64,000 bases of DNA from Pseudomonas sp. IB20 (GTDB lineage Bacteria; Pseudomonadota; Gammaproteobacteria; Pseudomonadales; Pseudomonadaceae), in assembly GCF_009707325.1 (NCBI RefSeq), contig NZ_CP046103.1, forward strand, positions 1,537,810-1,601,809, read 5' to 3'. This document shows, in pieces, positions 8,093 through 17,450 of this stretch. The notes under the pieces are model-generated. The model made no database searches and was not told where the DNA came from. It saw nothing but the letters and a program-made list of their open reading frames with translations. The stretch's first letter is position 1. Each line of letters starts with the position of its first letter. The position numbers and the translations under genes are program-made.

Positions 8093-8562
8093 AACTGTTG
8101 CGAGAGTAGTTGCCCGTCGGCCATGCGCAGGCGCTTGGACAAGGCTATCGCAATCGCACGGATGATCTTGGCCGCAACCCTGGGCGCTTCGTTGAGCATT
8201 TTTTCCAGGGAATCCTTGCCCAGGTTCAACAGCACGCTGTCACTTGCCGCGATACAACTGGCCGAACGCCGCTCGCCATCGAGCACCGCCATTTCGCCAA
8301 AGGCCCTGCCACTGCGCAGGGTGGCGATGGTCAGGCGCTGGCCTTCGTGATTGGTTTTCTGCACGGCCACCTGGCCGCTGTGGAGGATGCACATGAACGT
8401 GCCGGCATCGCCCTCAAGGAAAATCACCTCATCGCGGGCAATGCTGCTGATATTGAAGTAGCCGGCGGCGACGTGAAAGTCTTCCGGCATCAAGGCGTCG
8501 AACAGGCCGCAGTCCATGAGCATGTCGCGGATTTCATTGTTCATTAATGTCGGTAATGGCAT
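8089..8562 (-). CDS. Stand-alone cyclic nucleotide-binding domain protein
   Basis: The 157-residue protein is essentially one cNMP-binding domain: GEVI-type strand DEVIFLEGDAGTFMCILHSG near residue 44, then the phosphate-binding cassette RAFGEMAVLDGERRSASC near residue 85. There is no helix-turn-helix, kinase or channel domain, so it probably acts through a protein partner. The FGEMA...RRSA cassette keeps the Arg that contacts the cyclic phosphate. A second in-frame ATG six codons in is possible. The 3' end overlaps the convergent proline-rich gene. Confidence 0.8.
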   Translation of the reverse strand: MPLPTLMNNEIRDMLMDCGLFDALMPEDFHVAAGYFNISSIARDEVIFLEGDAGTFMCILHSGQVAVQKTNHEGQRLTIATLRSGRAFGEMAVLDGERRSASCIAASDSVLLNLGKDSLEKMLNEAPRVAAKIIRAIAIALSKRLRMADGQLLSQQF

Positions 8563-8632
8563 AGCTGCAATCTTGGTCCATCAATCAAGTAGGCGGTCTG
8601 TGTGTTCAGACAGGGCCGCCACACTAAGTTCC

Positions 8633-10687
8633 TTAAACCAGCCCTAGCGCCTTGAACACAAATGCATATTCGAGCGCTACGTCACGTAATCCCTGGTAAC
8701 GACCGCTCATCCCGCCGTGGCCAGCGCCCAATTCGGTCTTGAGCAACAGCAGGTTGTCGTCCGTCTTGGTGTCACGCAGCTTGGCCACCCACTTGGCCGC
8801 TTCCCAGTACTGCACACGGCTGTCGTTGTAACCGGCGATCACCAACGTGGCGGGGTAGGCCTGGGCGCTGACATTCTCATACGGCGCGTAGGCCTTGATG
8901 CGTTCATACACTTCAGGCTCTTCAGGGTTGCCCCACTCGTCGTACTCGGTGATGGTCAGCGGCAGCTCGGGGTCGAGCATGGTGTTGAGTACATCGACGA
9001 ACGGCACTTCGGCAATCGCCGCTTGGAACAAGTCCGGGCGTTGATTGAGCACCGCGCCGATCAACAGGCCGCCGGCACTGCCGCCGCTGATGGCCAGTTG
9101 TTTTGAGGTGGTCAGGCCCTCGGCGATCAAGTGCTCGGCGCAGGCGATGAAGTCGCTGAAGGTGTTCTGTTTGTGTTCCTGCTTGCCGTTGCGGTACCAG
9201 GCTTCACCCAGTTCGCCGCCGCCGCGTACATGCGCGATGGCAAACGCCACGCCGCGGTCCAGCAGGCTTAGGCGTGCATGCGAGAACCACGGGTCGATGC
9301 TTTGGCCGTAAGCGCCGTAGCCATACAGGTACAGAGGCACAGGCTTGCCGAACTGGTCGCGCTTGACCACCAAGCTGATCGGCACCTGGGTGCCATCGGC
9401 AGACGTGGCCCACAGCCGCTGGCTGACGTAATCGTCGGCATTGAACACACCGAGTACCGGGGTTTCCTTAAGCACCACTTGCGCGCCGCTCGCCAATTCA
9501 AGCTGGCGCACCTGCGCCGGACGGTTCAGGGCTTCATAGCGCAGGCGGATCTTGTCGCTGGCAAATTCCAGACTGTTTTGTACGTAAAGGCTGTAGGCGG
9601 CGTCGGGTAATTCCACGCGATAGGCCGGCAAGCCTTGGGGATGCACTTCGATCATCGGCAGGCCGCCGATGCGCAGGCTCAACGTCATGGCACTGGCGTT
9701 CAGGCTGACGCCGTCGAGCATCACCTCATCGCTGTGGGGGATCAGGTTCTGCCACTCATCCTCGGTCGGCACGTCGCCAATGTCGGTAGCCACAAACAGT
9801 GCGTAGTTGATGCCATCACGGTTGCTACGGATGAACCAAGTCCACGCGCCATTCAGTTGGCCGTGGTCGACATCGTATTCATGGTCCTCGACCCGCGGTG
9901 CCAGGCAGGTGAAGTCCAGGTGTGGCAGGTCGGCGTCCAGCGCCCAAATTTCGCTGGTGGTCTTGCTGCCCAGGGCCAGCAGCAACTGGCGTTCGGAGCT
10001 GGAACGGTAGCAATGCAAGAAGAAACGCCCGTCGGGCTCATGGAACACTTCCTGCGCCGCCGTGCCGTCCAGGCGGTAGCGGTAGAGCTTGTGCGGGCGA
10101 TGGGTGTCGTCCAGCTCGCCGAAAAACAGGGTCAGGCTGTCATTGGCCCAGGTCATGCTGCCGTCGCAGTCCTGGAACTCCAGTTCGCTGACCTTGCCGT
10201 TGGCCAATTCCTTCACGTACAGGGTGTAAATCTCTTCACCGCTGGTGTCGAGGCTGTAGGCCAGGCGCTGGTGGTCGGGGCTGATGCTGAACGTGCCCAG
10301 GGAGAAAAAGCCGCCATTGGCCAGCACGTTGGGGTCGAGCAGCAGTTCTTCGCTGCTGTCGTCCACCACGTTGCTGTCATCTGCCGGGCGGCGGCAGCGG
10401 TAATGACGGGCGTATTCATCACCGGCGGTGGTGCGGGTGTAATACAGGTACGGTCCCCACGGCGAGGGCAGCAACAGGTCGGTTTCGAGCATGCGGCCCT
10501 TGATCTCTTCGAACAGGCTTTCGCGCAGTGCCTGCTGGTCGGCGAGCTGGGCTTCCTGCCAGGCGTTTTCGGCGTTGAGGTAATCAAGCACTTCAGGCGT
10601 GTCACGCGCTTGCAGCCAGGCGTACGGGTCCTGGCCTTCGGCCTTGCGGGCAATCGGGGCGGCAGTGATGTGGGTCGGTGAAGGCAT
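8633..10687 (-). CDS. ptrB: Oligopeptidase B (S9A serine peptidase)
   Basis: At 684 residues this matches full-length oligopeptidase B. The N-terminal part is a seven-bladed propeller (for example LAYSLDTSGEEIYTLYVK). The C-terminal hydrolase domain has the nucleophile motif AISGGSAGGLLIG and the histidine in ELGAGHGGMSGRYQG, with VIAGYNDSRVQYWEA carrying the acidic partner. The acidic pair preceding the catalytic region, expected for trypsin-like specificity after Arg/Lys, is consistent with LDPELPLTITEYDEWGNPEE. It is cytosolic and cleaves short peptides after basic residues. Transcribed alone. Confidence 0.9.
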   Translation of the reverse strand: MPSPTHITAAPIARKAEGQDPYAWLQARDTPEVLDYLNAENAWQEAQLADQQALRESLFEEIKGRMLETDLLLPSPWGPYLYYTRTTAGDEYARHYRCRRPADDSNVVDDSSEELLLDPNVLANGGFFSLGTFSISPDHQRLAYSLDTSGEEIYTLYVKELANGKVSELEFQDCDGSMTWANDSLTLFFGELDDTHRPHKLYRYRLDGTAAQEVFHEPDGRFFLHCYRSSSERQLLLALGSKTTSEIWALDADLPHLDFTCLAPRVEDHEYDVDHGQLNGAWTWFIRSNRDGINYALFVATDIGDVPTEDEWQNLIPHSDEVMLDGVSLNASAMTLSLRIGGLPMIEVHPQGLPAYRVELPDAAYSLYVQNSLEFASDKIRLRYEALNRPAQVRQLELASGAQVVLKETPVLGVFNADDYVSQRLWATSADGTQVPISLVVKRDQFGKPVPLYLYGYGAYGQSIDPWFSHARLSLLDRGVAFAIAHVRGGGELGEAWYRNGKQEHKQNTFSDFIACAEHLIAEGLTTSKQLAISGGSAGGLLIGAVLNQRPDLFQAAIAEVPFVDVLNTMLDPELPLTITEYDEWGNPEEPEVYERIKAYAPYENVSAQAYPATLVIAGYNDSRVQYWEAAKWVAKLRDTKTDDNLLLLKTELGAGHGGMSGRYQGLRDVALEYAFVFKALGLV

Positions 10688-10777
10688 GGATCACTCTCTG
10701 TCTGGCGGATGGTGGCAGGCATTGCAGCCGCGACACGCAAAAGCCGTTATCATAGCCGCCTGTTTGCCTACCTTGCC

Positions 10778-11245
10778 ATGGACACCATGACCGAGAACGA
10801 CTATCTGACCGCTTGGGGCCTCTACGCCTTCGCCGCTTTGGGCTGCCTGTTGGTGTGGTGGCGCATGACCCGCTGGATCTGGCGCTGGCTGCGCGAGCCG
10901 CTGCAGTTGCTGATGGCGGTACTGCTGCTCAGCCCGACCATTGTCGACCCGGTCAAGACCCAGTTTGCGCCGGCCGTGGCGATTACCGCCCTGGACCTGG
11001 TGCTGCATGTCGGCAATAACGCCTGGCGGGCCATTTCCGATCTGTTCATGTACACGATGATCGCGCTGGGCGTGTACATCGTGTTTGTGTTGATCCGCTG
11101 GCCCATCGAACGCGCCGCCAACGCCCGCCGCGAGCGCAAGGCGGCTACCGACGCAGCCTTGGCTGCCGAGCCCGTGGACGAAGACGACGAGCCGTTCCGG
11201 CGCCCGGCGCCTGCCAGCAGTATGCGGGTCGAACCGCGCCTTTAA
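10778..11245 (+). CDS. Small inner-membrane protein of unknown function
   Basis: About 155 residues from ATG 10778 (a second ATG nine bases on is equally possible). Three hydrophobic segments are visible: WGLYAFAALGCLLVWW, LQLLMAVLLLSPTIV and LFMYTMIALGVYIVFVLI. They are followed by a charged cytoplasmic tail rich in Arg, Ala and Glu. It is the first gene of a short co-directional set with the YafJ-type amidotransferase and a DUF2937 gene. I do not recognise a functional family. Confidence 0.65.
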   Translation: MDTMTENDYLTAWGLYAFAALGCLLVWWRMTRWIWRWLREPLQLLMAVLLLSPTIVDPVKTQFAPAVAITALDLVLHVGNNAWRAISDLFMYTMIALGVYIVFVLIRWPIERAANARRERKAATDAALAAEPVDEDDEPFRRPAPASSMRVEPRL

Positions 11246-11275
11246 CGTTGTCTGCCCTGCAGCGAGAGCCCTGGC

Positions 11276-12052
11276 ATGTGTGAATTATTGGGCATGAGTG
11301 CCAACGTCCCCACCGACATCGTGTTCAGCTTTACCGGGCTGATGCAGCGGGGCGGGCGTACCGGCCCCCACCGCGACGGCTGGGGCATCGCCTTCTACGA
11401 AGGCCGTGGCTTGCGCCTGTTCCAGGACCCGGCTGCCAGCTGCGAGTCGGAAGTCGCGCTGCTGGTGCAGCGTTACCCCATCAAAAGCGAAGTGGTGATT
11501 GGCCATATCCGCCAGGCCAATGTGGGCAAGGTGAGCCTGGCCAACACCCACCCGTTCGTGCGCGAACTGTGGGGCCGCAACTGGTGTTTTGCGCACAACG
11601 GCCAACTGGCGGACTTCAACCCGCGCGCCACGTTTTATCGGCCAGTGGGCGATACCGATAGCGAAGCGGCGTTCTGTGACCTGCTCAACCGGGTGCGCGA
11701 AGCTTTCCCGGAGCCGGTGGAGATCGAACAAGTGCTGCCTGACTTGATCGCCGCCTGCGCCGAATACCGCAGCAAAGGTGTATTCAACTGCCTGCTCAGC
11801 GACGGCGATTGGCTGTTTTGCTACTGCTCGACCAAACTGGCACAGATTACCCGGCGCGCACCGTTTGGCCCGGCACGCTTGAAGGATGTCGACGTGATCG
11901 TCGATTTTCAGGCCGAAACCACGCCAAATGACGTGGTCACGGTGATCGCCACCGAGCCGTTGACCGACAATGAAAACTGGACCCGCTACGAACCGGGCCA
12001 ATGGAGCCTGTGGCGACGCGGTGAATGCGTCAGCCAGGGCATTACCGAGTAA
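11276..12052 (+). CDS. Class II glutamine amidotransferase (YafJ-like)
   Basis: The 258-residue protein begins [14 protein letters not shown], so Cys2 becomes the N-terminal nucleophile after Met removal, as in Ntn-type class II amidotransferases. Further family motifs are [15 protein letters not shown] near residue 37, [10 protein letters not shown], and [20 protein letters not shown]. No synthase domain is fused, so it may hydrolyse glutamine or gamma-glutamyl compounds, or serve a separate partner. The next gene starts 11 bases downstream. Confidence 0.85.
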   Translation: MCELLGMSANVPTDIVFSFTGLMQRGGRTGPHRDGWGIAFYEGRGLRLFQDPAASCESEVALLVQRYPIKSEVVIGHIRQANVGKVSLANTHPFVRELWGRNWCFAHNGQLADFNPRATFYRPVGDTDSEAAFCDLLNRVREAFPEPVEIEQVLPDLIAACAEYRSKGVFNCLLSDGDWLFCYCSTKLAQITRRAPFGPARLKDVDVIVDFQAETTPNDVVTVIATEPLTDNENWTRYEPGQWSLWRRGECVSQGITE

Positions 12053-12063
12053 GGATATCGACC

Positions 12064-12606
12064 ATGCTGCTCAGTTATTTGCGGTTGGTGCTGTTTGCCA
12101 TTGGCTTGTTGGTCGGTGTGCAGGTGCCGGGTTTCATCAACGATTACGCCAAGCGCGTCGAGGCCCACCTGATCGAGGCCCAGACCGGCCTCAGCGGGTT
12201 TGAAACCACGGCACGCCAGTTTTTCAATGGTGACTTGAAGGCGTTGGTGGCGCATTACCGCGCCAGTGATGACCCGGTGTTCCAGAGCGACGCCAACAGC
12301 CTGGGCGCCATGCTTGATCGCCAGGTGGCATTGGATAAGCAATTTCAGGCCATGCAAGGCCCGTGGTACATCCGCGTGCTGCAAGTGGCGGTGGCGGCGG
12401 ACCCGGATATTCGCCAGGAAACCTGGAACGGCTATAGCTACCAGATCCTGCTGACGCCGGAGGCCATGGGCTGGGGCTTGGGCGGGGCGATGCTGTTGTC
12501 GTTCGGCATTGAATGCCTGTTCCGGTTGATCGACTGGGTGGTGTTGGGCGGCAAGCGCCTGCGCCAGAGCCGGCCGATTGAAGAACGAGACCTCAAAGGT
12601 CTCTAA
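12064..12606 (+). CDS. DUF2937 family membrane protein
   Basis: A 180-residue protein with an N-terminal hydrophobic segment (LRLVLFAIGLLVGVQVPGF) and a C-terminal one (WGLGGAMLLSFGIECLFRL); the middle is a soluble helical region of about 110 residues. This two-anchor layout and the VPGFINDYAKRVEAHL start match DUF2937. It probably exposes the middle part to the periplasm. Function unknown. It follows the amidotransferase gene with a short gap and likely shares its transcript; a tandem REP pair begins just after its stop. Confidence 0.75.
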   Translation: MLLSYLRLVLFAIGLLVGVQVPGFINDYAKRVEAHLIEAQTGLSGFETTARQFFNGDLKALVAHYRASDDPVFQSDANSLGAMLDRQVALDKQFQAMQGPWYIRVLQVAVAADPDIRQETWNGYSYQILLTPEAMGWGLGGAMLLSFGIECLFRLIDWVVLGGKRLRQSRPIEERDLKGL

Positions 12607-12607
12607 A

Positions 12608-12703
12608 AACCAACTCGGTCAATGTGGGAGCAGGCAAGCCAGCTCCCACAGTTAATTAACCAACTCGGTCAATGTGGGAGCAGGCAAGCCAGCTCCCACA
12701 GTT
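12608..12703. repeat. Tandem duplicated REP (two 46-bp copies, 50-bp period)
   Basis: Bases 12608-12653 recur at 12658-12703 without a mismatch. Each unit contains CAACTCGGTCAATGTGGGAG, a short spacer and the complementary CCAGCTCCCACA, so each can form a compact hairpin. The second copy abuts the stop codon of the convergent LysR gene. Confidence 0.9.
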
Positions 12704-13624
12704 TTAATCCGGTTTGGCCAGTAGCATGTGCTCTTCGCCGACTTCCTCGGCATACCTGGCCACCACCTTCTGGCACAGCCCGACAATCTCCTCCACCAGC
12801 TCCACGCCCACCCGCCACGACACCACCACCTGTAAATTCGGCAGTTTCTGCGCCATCGGCAGCATCACCAATTCCCCGCGTGCCAATTCTTCGCTGACCA
12901 GCACCGGTGGCAGCGCGCCAATACCGAAGCCATCACGCAGCAGGCGGGTAATCGCCGACACTGAATTCACACAGTTCATGCGCGGCGCGGCCACGCCGTT
13001 GGCTTGCATCAGGCTCAGCACGTCCTGGTGCGGGTGGGAGTTTTTCGAGTAGGTGATGATGCGCTCCTGGGCCAGTTCGGCGAGGGAGGCGTAGTCGCGG
13101 TTGTAGAGGGAGTGGCTGGCGACGATCCAGGCCAACGGGTGGCTGGCCAGTTCCAGGCTGCGCACGGTTTCCAGGCGCAGCAGGTCGGTTTGCAGAATTA
13201 AATCGAGAAAGCCTTTTTGCAGCTGATCGCTGAGGTTCAGCGCGGTATCGGCGACTAATTCGATCTCCACCCGCGGGAAATGGTCCATCAATTCGGCCAC
13301 CAATGGGCTGAGCCAGGTGTGAATCACGGTGTCCATCGCGCCGATGCGAATCCGCCCGACCTTGCTGCTGGTGGTTTCCAGGGACTGCTTCAAACCCTGC
13401 ATGGTCACCATCATCTGCTCGGCGTAATCGAGCACCTTCAAGCCTTCCGGGGTCAGGCTCACGCCGCGCGAATCGCGCAGAAACAGCTTCACGCCCAACT
13501 CGCTTTCGAGCACGGCAATGCGGCTGGAGATCGAGGCCTGGGTGGTGAACAGCTTCTCGGCGGTCAGGCGAAAGCTCTTGAGTTTGGCCACCCAGACGAA
13601 GGTTTCGAGGAACTTCAAATTCAT
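12704..13624 (-). CDS. LysR-family transcriptional regulator of the 5-oxoprolinase operon
   Basis: From ATG 13624 the product is 306 residues, the usual LysR length; it starts with MNLKFLETFVWVAKLKSFRL and the helix-turn-helix TAEKLFTTQASISSRIAVLE. The inducer-binding domain follows (RIRIGAMDTVIHTWLSPL onward). An upstream in-frame ATG would add 46 residues that do not look like LysR sequence. It is divergent from pxpABC across 174 bases, the standard layout for a LysR regulator controlling its neighbour, so I infer control of 5-oxoproline use. Ligand unknown. Confidence 0.85.
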   Translation of the reverse strand: MNLKFLETFVWVAKLKSFRLTAEKLFTTQASISSRIAVLESELGVKLFLRDSRGVSLTPEGLKVLDYAEQMMVTMQGLKQSLETTSSKVGRIRIGAMDTVIHTWLSPLVAELMDHFPRVEIELVADTALNLSDQLQKGFLDLILQTDLLRLETVRSLELASHPLAWIVASHSLYNRDYASLAELAQERIITYSKNSHPHQDVLSLMQANGVAAPRMNCVNSVSAITRLLRDGFGIGALPPVLVSEELARGELVMLPMAQKLPNLQVVVSWRVGVELVEEIVGLCQKVVARYAEEVGEEHMLLAKPD

Positions 13625-13798
13625 GGGATCAACTTTTCTTATGCATGGATCGGTTTTTATTAGTTGGACGCCGCACCGTGCCAGCGCCAAAAATCGAGCT
13701 ATTCCACGATAAGCGTCGTTGGGTGTCAGGACAAGTTGCGAGTTCTGCGTAAAAAATCCCACACTACAAAAAATACAAAACCGACAGGAGCACTGACC

Positions 13799-14539
13799 GT
13801 GAGCCGCTTGCTATTGAATTGCGACATCGGCGAAAGCTTTGGCAACTGGACCATGGGGCTGGACGCCGAGGTCATGCCGTTTATTGATTGCGCCAACGTG
13901 GCCTGCGGCTTCCATGCCGGCGACCCGAGCATCATGCGCAAGACCGTCAGCCTGGCGCTCAAGCACGGCGTGCAAGTGGGTGCGCACCCGGCGTACCAGG
14001 ACCTGCAAGGCTTCGGCCGCCGCTCCATGGCCTACACGCCGCAGGAAATCCAGGACCTGTTGCACTACCAGATCGGCGCCCTCGACGGTATTTGCCGCGC
14101 GCAAGGCGCGCGGGTCAGCTACGTCAAACCCCATGGCGCGATGTACAACGACATGATGGCCAACCCCACGCAATTGCGCGCAGTGATCCAGGCCGTAGCC
14201 GCTTATGGCGACCTGCCGCTGATGCTGCTGGCTACCCGCGACAACAGCGCGGCCCAGGCCCTGGGCGATGAATACGGCGTGACCCTGTGGTTCGAAGCCT
14301 TCGCCGACCGTGCCTACGACCACAAAGGGCACCTGGTCTCGCGCCAGTTGCCCGGCGCCGTCCACCATGACGCTGAAACCATCGTGCAGCAGGCCCTGAC
14401 CCTTTCCCGTGGCGAAGCCTTGACCGCCAGCGACGGCAGCGCCTTGGTTTTGCAAGCCAACACCCTGTGTGTGCATGGCGATAACGCCAGTTCGGTTGCC
14501 GCTGTGAAGCGCATCCGCGAGGCGTTGAAGCCAGCATGA
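13799..14539 (+). CDS. pxpA: 5-oxoprolinase subunit PxpA (LamB/YcsF family)
   Basis: 246 residues from GTG 13799, with GGAG eight bases upstream; the upstream open frame is not family-like. The protein opens with [14 protein letters not shown] and has [17 protein letters not shown] and [18 protein letters not shown], the metal and substrate residues of the YcsF family. With PxpB and PxpC it forms the ATP-dependent 5-oxoprolinase that opens pyroglutamate to glutamate. Its ATGA overlap with pxpB implies coupled translation. Confidence 0.9.
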   Translation: MSRLLLNCDIGESFGNWTMGLDAEVMPFIDCANVACGFHAGDPSIMRKTVSLALKHGVQVGAHPAYQDLQGFGRRSMAYTPQEIQDLLHYQIGALDGICRAQGARVSYVKPHGAMYNDMMANPTQLRAVIQAVAAYGDLPLMLLATRDNSAAQALGDEYGVTLWFEAFADRAYDHKGHLVSRQLPGAVHHDAETIVQQALTLSRGEALTASDGSALVLQANTLCVHGDNASSVAAVKRIREALKPA

Positions 14540-15240
14540 AGCCACGCATTGAAGTGGTAGCGATCGACTGCCTGATGGTGCGTCTGTTTGATGCAATTGC
14601 CGAAGCCAACATGCCGTGGATGCTCGCCGCCACTCAACGGCTGCGCGAGGGTTTCGGCGCGGCGTTGGTGGATCTGGTGCCGTCCTACACCACGCTGATG
14701 GTGCATTACGATCTCAGCGCCTTGAGCCCGGCCCAGGCACGGGAGTTGATCGACCTGGCGCTGACCGACCTACAACCCCAGGCCCAGGGCAGCGGCCAGT
14801 GTCACGTGTTGCCGGTGTGGTACGACCTGAGTGTCGGCCCGGAACTGACCTTGCTCAGCCAGCGCAGTGGCCTTACGGTAGACGAAGTGATCCGTCGCCA
14901 CAGCGCCCACGAATACCAAGTGTTCGCCCTCGGCTTCGCGCCCGGTTTTGCCTTTATGGGGCTGGTGGATGAAAGCCTCGCCACGCCACGCCTGAATACC
15001 CCGCGCAAACGCGTGGCGGCTGGCAGCGTCGGCATCGCCGAACGGCAAACCGCAGCGTACCCGGTGGTTTCCCCGGGCGGCTGGAACTTGATCGGCCGCA
15101 CCCCGGCGAAACTGTTCGACCGCGAGCGCGACGGCTACAGCCTGATGCAACCCGGCGACACTGTGCGTTTTGAGGCGGTTGGCCACGCCGAATTTATCCA
15201 CCTGGGTGGCGATGACACGCCGTTGGAGGCGCAGGCATGA
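14536..15240 (+). CDS. pxpB: 5-oxoprolinase subunit PxpB (KipI/AHS1)
   Basis: A 234-residue KipI-type protein. Conserved parts are the N-terminal [20 protein letters not shown], the central [38 protein letters not shown], and near the C-terminus [23 protein letters not shown]1 and AHS2 subunits together form the ATP-using half of 5-oxoprolinase. Both ends overlap neighbours by four bases (ATGA), so the three genes form one translational unit. Confidence 0.9.
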   Translation: MKPRIEVVAIDCLMVRLFDAIAEANMPWMLAATQRLREGFGAALVDLVPSYTTLMVHYDLSALSPAQARELIDLALTDLQPQAQGSGQCHVLPVWYDLSVGPELTLLSQRSGLTVDEVIRRHSAHEYQVFALGFAPGFAFMGLVDESLATPRLNTPRKRVAAGSVGIAERQTAAYPVVSPGGWNLIGRTPAKLFDRERDGYSLMQPGDTVRFEAVGHAEFIHLGGDDTPLEAQA

Positions 15241-16151
15241 GCCGCTTGTTAATCGAGGCCAGCACGCCGCTGTGCCTGTTGCAGGACGCCGGTCGCTTTG
15301 GCGTGCGCCACCTGGGCGTGACCCAGGGCGGCGCGCTGGACTGGGTGTCGATGTCGTGGGCCAACTGGCTGCTGGGCAATGCGCTGGATGCGCCGGTGGT
15401 GGAAATTACCTTGGGCGGGTTCACCCTGCAGGCTGAGGATTATTGCCTGCTGGCATTGGCCGGGGCGGATTTGGGCGCGTACATCGACGAGCGCGCGATC
15501 AGCCCGGGGCGCAGTTTTATCCTGCAAAAGGGCCAGCGCCTGCGCTTCACCCAGCCGTTCAGTGGCGCGCGGGCTTACCTGGCGGCGCCGGGTGGGTTTG
15601 ATGCGCCGGATGTGCTCGGCAGTTGCGCCACGGTGGTTCGTGAAGAATTGGGCGGGGTGGACGGTTTCGGCAAGGCGTTGGCCGAAGGCGGGCGCTTGGC
15701 CTATTCCGGCACGGGCGGTGCGATGAAGGTATTGAGTGTGCCTGGTTTGCCCGCCAAGGCGCCGCTGGAGGTGATTGTCGGCGCGCAGATCGGGCAGTTC
15801 AGCGGGCAGAGTTTGTTCGATGCGTTCAACACCGAATGGGCTCTGGACAGCCGTGCGGATCGCATGGGCATGCGTTTGTTGGGCACGCCGTTGCAGTATC
15901 AGGGGCCGTCGTTGATCTCTGAGGGCATTCCGCTGGGGGCGATCCAGGTGCCGCCGGATGGGCAGCCGATTGTGTTGCTCAATGATCGGCAGACGATTGG
16001 TGGCTATCCGCGGTTAGGCGCGTTGACGCTATTGGCGCTGGCGCGGCTGGCGCAGTGTTTGCCGGGGGAGAAGGTCAAGCTGGCGCCAGTGGTGCAGGAG
16101 ACGGCGCATCGGCAGCACATCGACTTTTTGCAGCGCTTTTTGAATCGATAA
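15237..16151 (+). CDS. pxpC: 5-oxoprolinase subunit PxpC (KipA/AHS2)
   Basis: 304 residues of the AHS2/biotin-dependent carboxyltransferase-like family. Visible elements are TPLCLLQDAGRFGVRHLGVT at the start, GGFTLQAEDYCLLALAGADL, and near the end GIPLGAIQVPPDGQPIVLLN and DRQTIGGYPRLGALTLLA. Genome annotations often call it a urea amidolyase or allophanate hydrolase homologue, but its position after pxpA and pxpB points to 5-oxoprolinase. A REP pair follows the stop by a few bases. Confidence 0.9.
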   Translation: MSRLLIEASTPLCLLQDAGRFGVRHLGVTQGGALDWVSMSWANWLLGNALDAPVVEITLGGFTLQAEDYCLLALAGADLGAYIDERAISPGRSFILQKGQRLRFTQPFSGARAYLAAPGGFDAPDVLGSCATVVREELGGVDGFGKALAEGGRLAYSGTGGAMKVLSVPGLPAKAPLEVIVGAQIGQFSGQSLFDAFNTEWALDSRADRMGMRLLGTPLQYQGPSLISEGIPLGAIQVPPDGQPIVLLNDRQTIGGYPRLGALTLLALARLAQCLPGEKVKLAPVVQETAHRQHIDFLQRFLNR

Positions 16152-16157
16152 AAGCAT

Positions 16158-16255
16158 CGCAGGCAAGCCAGCTCCCACAGGGGAATGTATTCCAAGGTGA
16201 AATGCACTCACCTGTGGGAGCTGGCTTGTCGGGTCGCCGCATCGCTGCGATAGCG
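16158..16255. repeat. REP pair, tail-to-tail
   Basis: The arms AGGCAAGCCAGCTCCCACAG and CACCTGTGGGAGCTGGCTTG are inverted around about 25 bases. The order is the reverse of the usual doublet, with the conserved GTGGGAGC ends facing inward. It separates the convergent pxpC and VWA genes and may act as a 3' stem-loop for both transcripts. Confidence 0.8.
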
Positions 16256-16271
16256 TCGGTAGCTTCACCGC

Positions 16272-17450
16272 CTATTTGGAGAGAAAGCGCATCCCTTCTT
16301 CCAAGCCCCGAAGGGTCAGCGGATACATCTGATCTTCCACCAACTCCCGCACAATTCCCGTCGACGCCGTATACCCCCAAGTGTCCTTCGGGTACGGGTT
16401 AATCCAGATCAGCTTCTTGTACTTGGCCATGAAGCGCTGCATCCACACATACCCAGGCTCTTCATTCCAGTGCTCGACGCTGCCGCCGGCCTGGGTGATT
16501 TCATACGGCGCCATCGACGCATCGCCGATAAAGATCACTTTGTAATCGGCGCCGTACTTGTGCAGCAAATCCTGGGTAGAGGTGCGCTCCGAGGTGCGGC
16601 GCCCGTTGTTCTTCCACACCGACTCGTACACGAAGTTGTGGAAGTAGAAGTACTCCAGGTGCTTGAACTCGGTCTTGCACGCGGAGAACAGCTCTTCGCA
16701 GATCTTCACATGCGCATCCATCGAGCCGCCGATGTCGAACAGCAACAGCAGCTTGATGGTGTTACGCCGCTCCGGACGCATCTGGATATTCAGCAGCCCG
16801 GCATCGCGGGCGGTGTGGTCGATGGTGCCGTCGATGTCGAGCTCTTCGGCCGCACCCTGGCGCGCGAATTTGCGCAGGCGGCGCAGGGCGATTTTGATGT
16901 TGCGCGTGCCCAGTTCCACCTGATCGTCGAGGTTCTTGTACTCGCGCTGGTCCCAGACTTTCACCGCCTTGCCCTGGCGCTTGCCAGCGTCACCCACGCG
17001 AATGCCTTCCGGGTTGTAGCCGCCGGAGCCGAATGGGCTGGTGCCGCCGGTGCCGATCCATTTGTTACCGCCGGCGTGACGTTCTTTCTGTTCTTCCAGG
17101 CGTTTTTTGAATTCTTCGATCAACTTGTCCAGGCCGCCGAGGGACTGGATTTGCGCGCGCTCTTCATCGCTCAGTGAGCGCTCGAACTCCTTGCGCAGCC
17201 AGTCTTCGGGGATCAGCGCCTGCAAGTGGTCGTCGAGCTTTTCCAGGCCGTTGAAATAGGCGCCGAACGCACGGTCGAACTTGTCGAAATGCCGCTCGTC
17301 CTTGACCAGGATCGCCCGGGCCAAGTAGTAAAACTCGTCCATGTCGGCGAAGACCACCCGCTGTTTCAGCGCGTTGATCAGGTCGAGCAGCTCGCGCACC
17401 GACACCGGCACCTTGGCGGCGCGCATTTCATTGAACAGGTTGAGCAACAT
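16272..17450 (-). CDS. VWA domain-containing protein (CoxE-like)
   Basis: The 392-residue protein has a von Willebrand A-type domain in its C-terminal half: LLLLFDIGGSMDAHVKICEE carries the metal site, here DxGGS rather than the classic DxSxS. A further acidic residue follows in VIFIGDASMAPYE. The N-terminal half (LFNEMRAAKVPVSVRELLDL) is helical and typical of CoxE-like partners of MoxR ATPases. Its start overlaps the stop of the MoxR gene (TAATG), so the pair is coupled. Such pairs act as chaperone-like modules for complex assembly or metal insertion; the client here is unknown. Confidence 0.85.
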   Translation of the reverse strand: MLLNLFNEMRAAKVPVSVRELLDLINALKQRVVFADMDEFYYLARAILVKDERHFDKFDRAFGAYFNGLEKLDDHLQALIPEDWLRKEFERSLSDEERAQIQSLGGLDKLIEEFKKRLEEQKERHAGGNKWIGTGGTSPFGSGGYNPEGIRVGDAGKRQGKAVKVWDQREYKNLDDQVELGTRNIKIALRRLRKFARQGAAEELDIDGTIDHTARDAGLLNIQMRPERRNTIKLLLLFDIGGSMDAHVKICEELFSACKTEFKHLEYFYFHNFVYESVWKNNGRRTSERTSTQDLLHKYGADYKVIFIGDASMAPYEITQAGGSVEHWNEEPGYVWMQRFMAKYKKLIWINPYPKDTWGYTASTGIVRELVEDQMYPLTLRGLEEGMRFLSK

